Source: Verrucomicrobiota bacterium
GTDB lineage: Bacteria; Verrucomicrobiota; Verrucomicrobiia; Limisphaerales; UBA1096
NCBI GenBank assembly: GCA_030747605.1
Contig: JASLKL010000005.1
Location: 1 to 39,108, forward strand
Direction: 5' to 3'
Length of the DNA stretch: 39,108 bases
Shown here: positions 8,276 to 16,484 of the stretch, in pieces
Numbering within the stretch: position 1 is the first letter of the stretch
How the letters are laid out: each line of letters begins with the position of its first letter
Position numbers and translations under genes: made by a program
The notes under the pieces: model-generated
Databases searched by the model: none
Told to the model about the DNA's origin: nothing
Seen by the model: only the letters and a program-made list of their open reading frames with translations

Positions 8276-9564
8276 TACAATGACTGAGCTTTTTGAAGTG
8301 CTGATTTAATAACACAAACTGCTTCATCCATTTCTTGGTCTGTAATCGTCAAAGGCGGAGTCAATGTCAGCACATTCCCGTTTGACACCTTGAAACTCAA
8401 TCCATTCGAAAGACATTCATATAAAATATACTCTGATATGTCTGGGCGTGTAATTTCAATTGCCAAAGCAAGACCGAGTCCACGAATCTCTTTCACAATA
8501 GATAAATTACTAAACAACCCCTCCAACTCCATTTTTGTTTTGCGTCCAAGACTCGCAGACCTATCAATGAGTTTTTCAGATTCGATAACTTCGAACATAG
8601 CTAGAGCTGCTGCTGCACCAACAGGCGATTTTTCATGCGTATAGTGACCTAAAGCCTTCATTTGAGCTATATCGAGATTGTTTTTAGCTATTATTGAAGC
8701 CATAGGGAAAACGCCACCACCGAGACCTTTCCCCACTATCAAAATATCGGGTATCACTCCGCTATGCTCGCAACAAAACATTTTACCAGTTCTGCCAAAT
8801 GCTAAAGGGATTTCATCTAAAATTAAAAGCGCACCATAACGATCACACAACTCTCTCAAGCGCAACCAATAACCATCCTCTGGCTTTTCAACTGTAGTAC
8901 ATCTCATTGGCTCTGAAATTATTGCGCCAATATCACCCTCCTTCTCCATTATCTTTTCTATCTCATCTGCATCTGCAGTTTTTTTTGGCCAGGGCACATG
9001 AAAACAACCCGGTAGCAACGGACCTAAATCATCTCTAAATAGTGACTCACCACCTATAGATATTGCATCAAGGGAAGCTCCATGGAAAGTACCCCACATA
9101 GAAACTGTCTTGTGCCTTCCAGTTGCATAACGAGCAAGTTTCATTGCCATGCCGACAGCAGATGTTCCACCTGGAGCAAACAAAACCTTATTCAACTCAC
9201 CCGGAGCAAATTCGCCAAGTTTCTCTGCTAGCTCTATAGCTGGCTTATTAGTAAAACGCCTTGGGCAAAACGACAATTCATCCAGCTGTAATTTAATGGC
9301 ATCAATAATTTTTGGATGCGAATAACCAATTTGATGTAAACTATTTCCATGAAAATCTAAATATTTTCGGCCCGAGGCATCAATCAGGTAAGACCCCTCA
9401 CACTTAACTATCTCAGTAAGACATGGCGTGGAAAGAGATTGATGTAGAAAAAATTTATCATCTCTAGACAATGTTTCTCTTACAGTTAGATCAATGTTCT
9501 GATCTTGCCACATGTGGCGCAATGGGGTGGAGTTAAAATCTCCTTCTGTATTATCAACAGACAT
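8275..9564 (-). CDS. pbfA: PLP enzyme of class III aminotransferase fold, probable (R)-1-hydroxy-2-aminoethylphosphonate ammonia-lyase
   Basis: A 429-residue fold-type I PLP enzyme. Visible landmarks are FAPGGTSAVG (phosphate-cup region, about 129-138), LDEIPLAFGRTG (D250 contacts the pyridine nitrogen) and VGKGLGGG with the Schiff-base lysine K279. The N-terminal block HQSLSTPCL, FHGNSLHQIGYSHP and CPRRFTNKPAI matches my memory of PbfA, the enzyme that eliminates ammonia from (R)-1-hydroxy-AEP to give phosphonoacetaldehyde, rather than ordinary omega-transaminases. The cluster supports this, since phnW, phnY and phnA, which handle phosphonoacetaldehyde, lie in the same co-directional run. 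The assignment to PbfA is therefore family recognition plus context. The alternative is a transaminase for a related aminophosphonate. It lies 18 bp downstream of the regulator gene. Confidence 0.8.
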   Translation of the reverse strand: MSVDNTEGDFNSTPLRHMWQDQNIDLTVRETLSRDDKFFLHQSLSTPCLTEIVKCEGSYLIDASGRKYLDFHGNSLHQIGYSHPKIIDAIKLQLDELSFCPRRFTNKPAIELAEKLGEFAPGELNKVLFAPGGTSAVGMAMKLARYATGRHKTVSMWGTFHGASLDAISIGGESLFRDDLGPLLPGCFHVPWPKKTADADEIEKIMEKEGDIGAIISEPMRCTTVEKPEDGYWLRLRELCDRYGALLILDEIPLAFGRTGKMFCCEHSGVIPDILIVGKGLGGGVFPMASIIAKNNLDIAQMKALGHYTHEKSPVGAAAALAMFEVIESEKLIDRSASLGRKTKMELEGLFSNLSIVKEIRGLGLALAIEITRPDISEYILYECLSNGLSFKVSNGNVLTLTPPLTITDQEMDEAVCVIKSALQKAQSL

Positions 9565-9582
9565 TGAATTTGCCTTAAAGAT

Positions 9583-10800
9583 TCATAATGAATTTATGTT
9601 TTGATAACGCGAACGATATTCCTTGGGCACCATACCAGTTTCTCTTTTAAAAAATCGAGAAAGTTCCTCCGGACTACCAAACTTCATGTCCCTCGCAATC
9701 TGACTGATCTTTTCATTAGAGTTCTTTAGTAAAGCCTGAAGCTTTGCCAACCGCACACGCTTAATTTCCTCCTTCGGAGTATGTCCCATCTGTTGGACGA
9801 AGTGCTTATTAAAGCCTGAAAGGGAAAGCGGACTTCGAGCCGCCACTTCTGACACATGTATAGGATAAACTGGAGCAACAGCTCGAATATATTGGACCGC
9901 TTGAGTGACCACAAGGTCGTCAATAGCAAAAGTATTAGTGGATTCTCGGGCAACTATATCGCGGATGGGCATAGTAACTAAATGATCATTCTTAACAGAC
10001 TTCCCATTCATCATGGTAGAAAGAAGACGCGCCGCTTCATATCCAACGCTTTCTCCTGGATAGGCCACGCTAGATAATGGCGGAGTTGATATTTGACAGA
10101 ATACTTCATCAGCATTAGTTCCCATTACGGCGATTTCTTCTGGAACTAAAATACCGACTTCGTTGCAAATACGTATAATATTACTACCGAGCATATCATC
10201 TTTTGCAAAAATCCCAACTGGCTTAGGTAGTCGAATTAGTTCTTCTACAATCCGCTCATGCATCTTTACCCAACGGCCATCCCATGGGAGATGATCTGGC
10301 TCAATCTGCACTTTAATACAATCAAATCCCGCTGAGCGTATTTGCTGTTCAAAAGCTTCCCCTCTTTCAATAGAATAATTCCGAGAAGGATCTCCCCAAT
10401 AAGAAAAATTCTTCAATCCAAGTGTAAGCATATGCTGAGCAGCTTGTTTTCCTATTTCAAAATTATTTGGAATTACAGTAGGGAATCCTTTTCCAAGACA
10501 CTCAGCGCTTAGATTAACTACTGGTATTTTACACTGTTTAAAAATTTTAGCTTCTTCTACTGAGTATCTAAACAATATCAAACCATCCCCTCTCCAATTC
10601 TCATCAATCAACACGGGCGCCATTTCATTAGTGGAATCGACAAGAGTCTGTATTTGCCATTGCTCATTGTTTCGAATGAAATCAACAATCCCACGAAATA
10701 TAGGCCGTGTAAAAGAAGCCCAAGAAGGAACACGAATACCCACTACGGGCATATTCCTGCTCGCCCCAGGCTTAACAGTATGTTGATTGGATTGAATCAT
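9583..10800 (-). CDS. XylR-type AraC-family transcriptional regulator
   Basis: A 405-residue cytoplasmic regulator with a LacI/periplasmic-binding-like sensor at about residues 17-285 (VVGIRVPSWASFTRPIFRG at its start; VPEEIAVMGTNADEVFCQ near its end). A C-terminal AraC helix-turn-helix follows at about 300-400 (SEVAARSPLSLSGFNKHFVQ, then KISQIARDMKFGSPEELSRF). The arrangement is that of XylR, in which a small ligand bound by the sensor controls dimeric activation. It sits 18 bp upstream of the pbfA-like gene, so it may sense a phosphonate or a sugar released by the esterase; the ligand is unknown. A perfect 16-bp palindrome covers its start codon and could be an autoregulatory site. Confidence 0.9.
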   Translation of the reverse strand: MIQSNQHTVKPGASRNMPVVGIRVPSWASFTRPIFRGIVDFIRNNEQWQIQTLVDSTNEMAPVLIDENWRGDGLILFRYSVEEAKIFKQCKIPVVNLSAECLGKGFPTVIPNNFEIGKQAAQHMLTLGLKNFSYWGDPSRNYSIERGEAFEQQIRSAGFDCIKVQIEPDHLPWDGRWVKMHERIVEELIRLPKPVGIFAKDDMLGSNIIRICNEVGILVPEEIAVMGTNADEVFCQISTPPLSSVAYPGESVGYEAARLLSTMMNGKSVKNDHLVTMPIRDIVARESTNTFAIDDLVVTQAVQYIRAVAPVYPIHVSEVAARSPLSLSGFNKHFVQQMGHTPKEEIKRVRLAKLQALLKNSNEKISQIARDMKFGSPEELSRFFKRETGMVPKEYRSRYQNINSL

Positions 10801-10813
10801 TTTCCGGAAAATG
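10798..10813. promoter_or_regulatory. Perfect 16-bp palindrome over the regulator start codon
   Basis: CATTTTCCGGAAAATG reads the same on both strands. On the minus strand its final ATG is the regulator's start codon and its GGAAA lies just before it. It could be an operator for autoregulation, an mRNA hairpin, or chance. Confidence 0.35.
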
Positions 10814-10968
10814 TCTGGTTAAATGAGAAAATTAAGGAACTCTTAAATCAATATTCATAATAATAAATAGATTTTAAATTAATAATCGCGATCTCGTGAA
10901 TCAACAAATTCTGGTGGTTTTTGCATTTCACACCCGAATGTCAAGTATCGAAAAGGGAGAATTAAAAA

Positions 10969-12990
10969 CTACTCCTTTATATTAACCGGACGATTGTTCC
11001 TCTTACTTAACAAACGCTTTATTTCTCCCCTATCAATCGCACCATCCTCAAGAATCAAAATTTGTTGTCTCCTTTTAATATTTAAGTGTTCTCTCTTTTC
11101 AGACAACCACATGCTCATTGCTTCCTTTGATTTACGATCAAGCTCACTATTCCTAGATAAATAATCATACTCAAAATTGGCATATGACTTCTGAGATTTT
11201 AAACTTTTATAAGCTATATAACGCACTACACCATAAGGATCATCCAAAAGCGTTATAAGATAAGGAGGCAACCAACCAGTTCCAGATGCAATCTTTGCAG
11301 GCTCCCATCCGCCATGCCAAGCCGCTATTGCGCGCTGAGCTGCATCACCTTTCAACAACCAAAGGATCCATGCAGAAATATTTTTCTGATCATCTGTAAG
11401 TGGGAATATTTCATGATTATATCTCACACTTAACTGCTTCTGAGTCCATTCTAAAGTTTTGTCCAAGTGGCAGAGGTTACACGCATTCGGAACACCATGC
11501 TCTATACTTCTAAATGCAGAAGGTGATTGAATTTGATGGCTCCTTAAAGCTCCAAGCAAAGCATAGCTTGTGTGGGGCATATGACAATTAATACAGCTAC
11601 TACCAGAAGAATCTGCTTCATGATGAGTATGTAACTTTATTTCCGTGGTATACTTATCCTCTTTGTGACATTGAACACACGACTGATTGCCTACCATATC
11701 CTGCCTTAGCTGATCTTTTGGTTCACTATGGTGCATGGAATGACAATCTAGACATGAAATATTATTAATTCCTTCTTTTTCATTAGTATAGCATGCACTA
11801 ACCCGCATAGCTGTGAACTCTCGACCACCGGCTAATATAGTCCCATCATCCCACCATCGCTCTCGAAAGAACTCCCTATTTTTCTTCAGCTCATCGAAAT
11901 TTATTTTACTACCAGATGATTCAGGATGTTGAATAAAGTATCTATAATCGTGAATATTATTACCCGGCCGATACATAGGCCCATTCCGAGCATACTCCAT
12001 TCCAACTTCTGCATCTTTATAGATATAAACCCCATGACACTGACCGCATATTTGGCTGGAAAGTTTATGATCAAGTTTGGCAGGATTTTTTATATGCTCA
12101 GCAGTTATTGATTTATCATCAAAATGTTTAGCATACCTAGCAATTGGAGATTGATAATATTTTACATGCTCTTCAGCCGCTCCATGACATGATTCACAAG
12201 AAATGCCGAATTCAGCTACTTTCGTTTCAAATTTATTGCTTCCCTTAAGCCCAGGATTCCCATTTGTACTATGACACTTGATACAATGATGGTTCCATTG
12301 TGAAATCATTCGTTTACTAGAAGGCGCCCTCATGAAGGCATCTTCTCTTGGTATCCACTTATCCTCCTTAGGCAAATATACTAACGGTAATGTCTGCAAT
12401 AAATTTCCATATTTTGATTCATTAATACGATCTACCTGATTTGATACGGATCCATCAATCCAATATGTTTGGTAATGATGAGAACCCGTGGTCATGACCA
12501 CCCTCTTTTCAACTCTGGGAACAGTCCTCAAATCAAGCATAGCAAGAACATCATTTGTCCTAATCTGATAAGTATAATCATTGATTCTTCTCCCAGTTTC
12601 AACGGTCTTCATAATAATCTCAGGATCTGGAACTTTTGCCCAATATTGATCATTTTTTTTGAAGATCTGATATTTTAAGCCTCTGGAATCTATTTCTGAG
12701 CCATCAAACCTGCCCATTACCGAATGATCGCCTGCAACCTGCGTCATGGTTCGATGATAAGTACCATACCAACTAGCATATTCAGATGGATGGCATGACC
12801 GACAATTATCTGAAGATATATAACCTTTTGTTTGTTCCTTATTTGGAATCTTAGATTTGAGAGCAACCCGATCTAAATCTTTTTTGGATAAATATTTCCA
12901 ATAGAAAAACGTGGAAAAGGCAGAGAAAACAATCAGTAAAACAATAAAAATCCTCCCGTTAATCCTTAGGGAATTTTCAGTTTTGACCAT
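10969..12990 (-). CDS. Membrane-anchored octaheme cytochrome c
   Basis: A 673-residue protein with one N-terminal membrane segment (about residues 13-31), then eight CxxCH heme c motifs: CRSCH 63, CIKCH 236, CESCH 265, CGQCH 315, CLDCH 413, CVQCH 438, CINCH 466 and CNLCH 504. The bulk should be periplasmic and need the cytochrome c maturation system. The 168-residue gap between hemes 1 and 2 and the roughly 165-residue heme-free C-terminal part, rich in charged helices, resemble large multiheme proteins of Planctomycetota and Verrucomicrobiota related to the cytochrome c554/nitrite-reductase assembly. No lysine-ligated CxxCK site is present, so there is no NrfA signature. It lies 38 bp after the amidotransferase-like gene within the phosphonate run. 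Its electron donor and acceptor are unknown. The following 168-bp gap to the regulator holds no gene. Confidence 0.9.
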   Translation of the reverse strand: MVKTENSLRINGRIFIVLLIVFSAFSTFFYWKYLSKKDLDRVALKSKIPNKEQTKGYISSDNCRSCHPSEYASWYGTYHRTMTQVAGDHSVMGRFDGSEIDSRGLKYQIFKKNDQYWAKVPDPEIIMKTVETGRRINDYTYQIRTNDVLAMLDLRTVPRVEKRVVMTTGSHHYQTYWIDGSVSNQVDRINESKYGNLLQTLPLVYLPKEDKWIPREDAFMRAPSSKRMISQWNHHCIKCHSTNGNPGLKGSNKFETKVAEFGISCESCHGAAEEHVKYYQSPIARYAKHFDDKSITAEHIKNPAKLDHKLSSQICGQCHGVYIYKDAEVGMEYARNGPMYRPGNNIHDYRYFIQHPESSGSKINFDELKKNREFFRERWWDDGTILAGGREFTAMRVSACYTNEKEGINNISCLDCHSMHHSEPKDQLRQDMVGNQSCVQCHKEDKYTTEIKLHTHHEADSSGSSCINCHMPHTSYALLGALRSHQIQSPSAFRSIEHGVPNACNLCHLDKTLEWTQKQLSVRYNHEIFPLTDDQKNISAWILWLLKGDAAQRAIAAWHGGWEPAKIASGTGWLPPYLITLLDDPYGVVRYIAYKSLKSQKSYANFEYDYLSRNSELDRKSKEAMSMWLSEKREHLNIKRRQQILILEDGAIDRGEIKRLLSKRNNRPVNIKE

Positions 12991-13028
12991 AACACGACTA
13001 TTAGTTGTTTTATTTAGTTACAAGAGCA

Positions 13029-13895
13029 TTAGATACCGATACTTGGCAACACAAGATGACTAATCCAATTTCTGACTTCAATTGTTCTAATTGAATCATC
13101 TGCGATATCAGCTTTAACCTTAAGCTCAGATGCAATATCAGACCTAGAAGGCTCATTATGCAACAGCTCTAATTGATCAATATAGGCCAAACCTTCATGC
13201 TCACTCTTAAAAAAATTAAGTTTTATTAATTTTTCCATACGACAAAACATCAATCTTGCCATTTCATGAAGATCATATTCCGGATGATACTGCACCGCCC
13301 AGAATTCTGAATTCTTATAACTTACTGCAACTGACTGCACAGAAGTAAATTCATTACCTGAAAGCCGTATTCCTTCATCAGGTAAAACTGTGATCTCATC
13401 ATCATGACTGGTAAATGCATCAAAAATTTCTTGTTTTCCGATATATAAAGGATGACTCGATCCTTCACTCGTTAATTGAATATCCCGAGCAATTCCCATT
13501 TCCCGACCCTTAGGATTTAATTCCACTTTACCACCAGCAGCCACTACTGCAATTTGAGCTGCCCAACAGCTTCCAAAAGCGGGCACTCCATACCGAAAAC
13601 ATTCTCTCGCAAATTCAATTTGAATCTCTACATCCGGTTTTCCTGAATAAATACAGGAACTACATCCAGTCCAAGCAATACCATGATAATTTTGAATCGC
13701 TTCACCTGAAGGCAGATTAACACCCGGATCAGCAGGAAAAATAATGTCACACTGGCTAGGAACAGGTGAACATTTAATAAGCATTTTCTTGTACAGATCA
13801 GCCGCCAAACTTGCTCCACCTGACTGTAATTGATCACGAGCTTCTCTTGTATAACCATCAATAATTAAAAATTTTAGTGGTTTTGCCTCTGCCAT
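13029..13895 (-). CDS. Class I glutamine amidotransferase-like protein
   Basis: A 288-residue cytoplasmic protein of the GMP-synthase-like GATase1 family. The nucleophile elbow is FGSCWAAQ with C110 (the family consensus is GxCxGxQ, so Ala replaces the second Gly). The other triad residues are H204 and E206 in QYHPEYD. There is no fused synthetase domain and no obvious ammonia-accepting partner next door, so it may act alone as a gamma-glutamyl hydrolase-type enzyme or partner a distant synthetase. It begins 19 bp after the phnW stop and precedes the octaheme cytochrome by 38 bp, so it is very likely co-transcribed with the AEP genes. One hypothesis is handling of a gamma-glutamylated aminophosphonate, which the sequence cannot confirm. 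No Shine-Dalgarno is evident. Confidence 0.82.
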   Translation of the reverse strand: MAEAKPLKFLIIDGYTREARDQLQSGGASLAADLYKKMLIKCSPVPSQCDIIFPADPGVNLPSGEAIQNYHGIAWTGCSSCIYSGKPDVEIQIEFARECFRYGVPAFGSCWAAQIAVVAAGGKVELNPKGREMGIARDIQLTSEGSSHPLYIGKQEIFDAFTSHDDEITVLPDEGIRLSGNEFTSVQSVAVSYKNSEFWAVQYHPEYDLHEMARLMFCRMEKLIKLNFFKSEHEGLAYIDQLELLHNEPSRSDIASELKVKADIADDSIRTIEVRNWISHLVLPSIGI

Positions 13896-13914
13896 AACTT
13901 GATAAATTAAGTTC

Positions 13915-15042
13915 TTATCTCTCTTTCAAACCACCTACTATTTCTTCAATTTTATTTAACAATTCTAACACGTCCTCTTTATAAACATCCCCTATCGTGC
14001 CAATTCTAAAGCAATTTGCATTTGATACTTTCCCAGGATAAATCACAAAGCCACGCCCTTTCAATGCATCGTAAAAATTTTGAAAATCAAACCCTTCCAA
14101 ATCAGGGTAATGAAACGAAGTAATAATTGGCGATTGAAATTCATCATTAATTAAAGTTTTAAATCCAAGGGAACGCATACCTTCGACTAGTGACTTTTGA
14201 TTACTTAAATAGCGATTATGCCTCGCCTGCACACCACCTTCGGCATCTAGTTCATCTAATGCACAGGCAAATGCATTTACTACATGAGTAGGGGAAGTAA
14301 ACCTCCACTTCCCACCTTTTGCTTCCATTTCCCGCCATTGATCATAAAGATCGAGACTGTGTGAACGAGCTAATCCTTTAGTAGCTTCAAGTTCGGCACG
14401 ATCTGCAATAACAAAGCCGAACCCAGGAACGCCCTGTACACACTTGTTCGCAGAAGAGATCAGATAATGTGCACCAGTAGATTCCATGCTTATTGGTATA
14501 CCCCCAAACGAAGACATAGCATCAAGTATATATATACGGCCTAGACGACGTACAATTTCCCCAACAGCTTCCGCCGGATTAAGCATTCCGGTAGTAGTCT
14601 CACAATGAACCATAGCAATATGGGAAATAGTAGTATCTTCAATCAGCATTTGCTCCACTTGATTAAGATTAGTCAGTTCAGTCTCCAACTGGCTAAGCTC
14701 GATAGTTTCGATCCCAAGCATTCGAGATATAGTCGAAATTCGTGCACCATAAGCCCCATTATTAAGAACAAGAATCTTGCCGTCAGGAGGAATCACAGAA
14801 CCTACAACCGACTCTACTGCAAAAGTACCACTCCCTGGCATAAGTACCGCTGTGCAGGAACTAAGATTGACATCATCTCGAACAGCAAGACGAACTAGGC
14901 TAGTACGAATAGACTCAACAATATCATTATAATCAACATCCCAAGTTGAGTATTCCTGCATCATCGCCTCACGAACCGTTCTGGTCGTGGTAAGAGGACC
15001 AGGAGTCAACAGCAGATACTGAGTGTCTCTCTCTTTTACCAT
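13915..15042 (-). CDS. phnW: 2-aminoethylphosphonate-pyruvate transaminase
   Basis: PhnW moves the amino group of AEP to pyruvate, yielding phosphonoacetaldehyde and alanine. The 375-residue protein has the family length and start (YLLLTPGPLTTTRTVREAM). The PLP site is visible as D174 in YILDAMSSFGG and the Schiff-base lysine K200 in SSANKCVQGVPG. The SVIPPDGKILVLNNGAYGAR block is also typical of AEP transaminase. Its ATG lies inside the last codons of phnY (7-bp overlap), so translation is coupled. With phnY and phnA following the same aldehyde, the assignment is strongly supported by context. Confidence 0.95.
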   Translation of the reverse strand: MVKERDTQYLLLTPGPLTTTRTVREAMMQEYSTWDVDYNDIVESIRTSLVRLAVRDDVNLSSCTAVLMPGSGTFAVESVVGSVIPPDGKILVLNNGAYGARISTISRMLGIETIELSQLETELTNLNQVEQMLIEDTTISHIAMVHCETTTGMLNPAEAVGEIVRRLGRIYILDAMSSFGGIPISMESTGAHYLISSANKCVQGVPGFGFVIADRAELEATKGLARSHSLDLYDQWREMEAKGGKWRFTSPTHVVNAFACALDELDAEGGVQARHNRYLSNQKSLVEGMRSLGFKTLINDEFQSPIITSFHYPDLEGFDFQNFYDALKGRGFVIYPGKVSNANCFRIGTIGDVYKEDVLELLNKIEEIVGGLKER

Positions 15043-16484
15043 GGTAGAGAGAAGGTCTTGGTAGTTGTCATAAACTTCATTGCTTCTATAACTCCTTCCT
15101 TGATGCCCAAACCTGAATCCTTAACCCCTCCAAAAGGAGAGCACTCCATTCGAAAACCAGGTACTTGATTGACATTAACCGCCCCTGTTTTCAATTCCTT
15201 AACCACCTTGATCGCAGCTGCCATATCATTTGTAACCACTCCAGATGAAAGTCCAAAAGGAGAAGAATTTGCCAAGGCAATAGCATCATCAATATCACGA
15301 ACTGGCATAATAGGCGCAAGTGGCCCGAAAGACTCCTCACATACCATCTCAGCATCGCGTGGCACATTGGCAATAATTGTTGGTTCTAGCTGTGCCCCAT
15401 TTCTATTGCCTCCTAATAGAACTTTGGCCCCTGATTTGACTGCCTTTATTACGCGCTGCTCAAGCTCGATGGCAGCCGACTCATCAATAACAGTCCCCAT
15501 AAGGGTTCCTTCGTCAGCAGGGTCACCAACCTTAAATTCTGAAGCCTTAACCAAAAATTTGGCCGTAAACTGTTCTAGAACTTCTTCCTCAACCAAAATC
15601 CTCTTAACAGCAGTACAACGCTGACCGGAATTACGAAATGACCCCTCGGTAGCCAACGTCGCAGCTAAATCAAGATCAGCATCCCGAAGAACTATTAATG
15701 GAGCATTACCACCCAATTCCAAACAAAGCTTCTTATATCCAGCTATACTTGTGAGATGTTTGCCTGGCTCAGTGCCTCCGGTAAAAGTAACCAAATCAAC
15801 ACGAGCATCTTTCACAAGTGCCTCGGTTATAATTTTACGGTCACCAACAAAAGTACTTAGCATTGGCTTTGGCAGGCCAGCTTCATACAGCAACTCGGTA
15901 AGACGGATTGCTGTCAGCGGCGTCTTGCTTGATGGTTTTAGCAGTACCGGAACCCCAGCGGCTATGGCTGGAGCTAGTTTATGAGCCACCTGATTGAGAG
16001 GATGATTAAATGGCGTAATCGCAACTATCAAACTCAATGGTTCTCGCAGTGTGAAAATTTTTCGAGCTGGGCCATTCTTCGCTGCATCACAAGAAAAGAT
16101 ACTCTCGTCATCTCGTAACGCCTCTGCAGCAGCAAACTTAAAAACCTCCTGTGCTCGACCAACCTCATAGCGTGTCTCACGCATACAAAGACCTGCCTCA
16201 AGTCTAATTAAATTAGCAAACTCATCGGCATGCTTGGCCAACAAATCACGAGTACGCATGAGTATTTCATATCGCTCATTTTTAGTCGGCACCTGTTTAT
16301 TGCCTAATGCAGCCTTAATAGCCTGCTCAAGTTGATCGGAAGTGATTTTCGATAGAGTACCGGTAAGTGAACCATCCCAAGGATAACGAACCTCAAGTAT
16401 ATCATCCGACTTTACTGGCTCACCTGCTATATAACTGGACCAGGCAAGTGGCAGTCTCTCTGTAATTTCAGAATCTTGACTCAT
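15036..16484 (-). CDS. phnY: Phosphonoacetaldehyde dehydrogenase
   Basis: PhnY is an NAD+-dependent aldehyde dehydrogenase oxidising phosphonoacetaldehyde to phosphonoacetate. The 482-residue sequence has the ALDH core: N160 in TPFNHP, E256 in CLELGG and catalytic C290 in FRNSGQRCTAVKR. Residues expected to hold the phosphonate group are present at matching places: R110, H161 directly after the catalytic Asn, and R289 directly before the catalytic Cys. This separates it from generic ALDHs such as the one at 34280-35713. Its start overlaps the phnA stop by 4 bp (ATGA) and its end overlaps phnW, so the three form a tightly coupled operon. Confidence 0.93.
   Translation of the reverse strand: MSQDSEITERLPLAWSSYIAGEPVKSDDILEVRYPWDGSLTGTLSKITSDQLEQAIKAALGNKQVPTKNERYEILMRTRDLLAKHADEFANLIRLEAGLCMRETRYEVGRAQEVFKFAAAEALRDDESIFSCDAAKNGPARKIFTLREPLSLIVAITPFNHPLNQVAHKLAPAIAAGVPVLLKPSSKTPLTAIRLTELLYEAGLPKPMLSTFVGDRKIITEALVKDARVDLVTFTGGTEPGKHLTSIAGYKKLCLELGGNAPLIVLRDADLDLAATLATEGSFRNSGQRCTAVKRILVEEEVLEQFTAKFLVKASEFKVGDPADEGTLMGTVIDESAAIELEQRVIKAVKSGAKVLLGGNRNGAQLEPTIIANVPRDAEMVCEESFGPLAPIMPVRDIDDAIALANSSPFGLSSGVVTNDMAAAIKVVKELKTGAVNVNQVPGFRMECSPFGGVKDSGLGIKEGVIEAMKFMTTTKTFSLPW

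Noticed and set aside
10939-10944. Consensus -35 box TTGACA on the minus strand upstream of the regulator
   Set aside because: No acceptable -10 box lies 16-18 bp downstream, so a promoter cannot be called, although one in this 168-bp gap is plausible.
10969-12990. Octaheme cytochrome considered as NrfA nitrite reductase or hydroxylamine oxidoreductase
   Set aside because: There is no CxxCK heme, and length and heme spacing do not fit NrfA; the tyrosine cross-link region of HAO cannot be seen.
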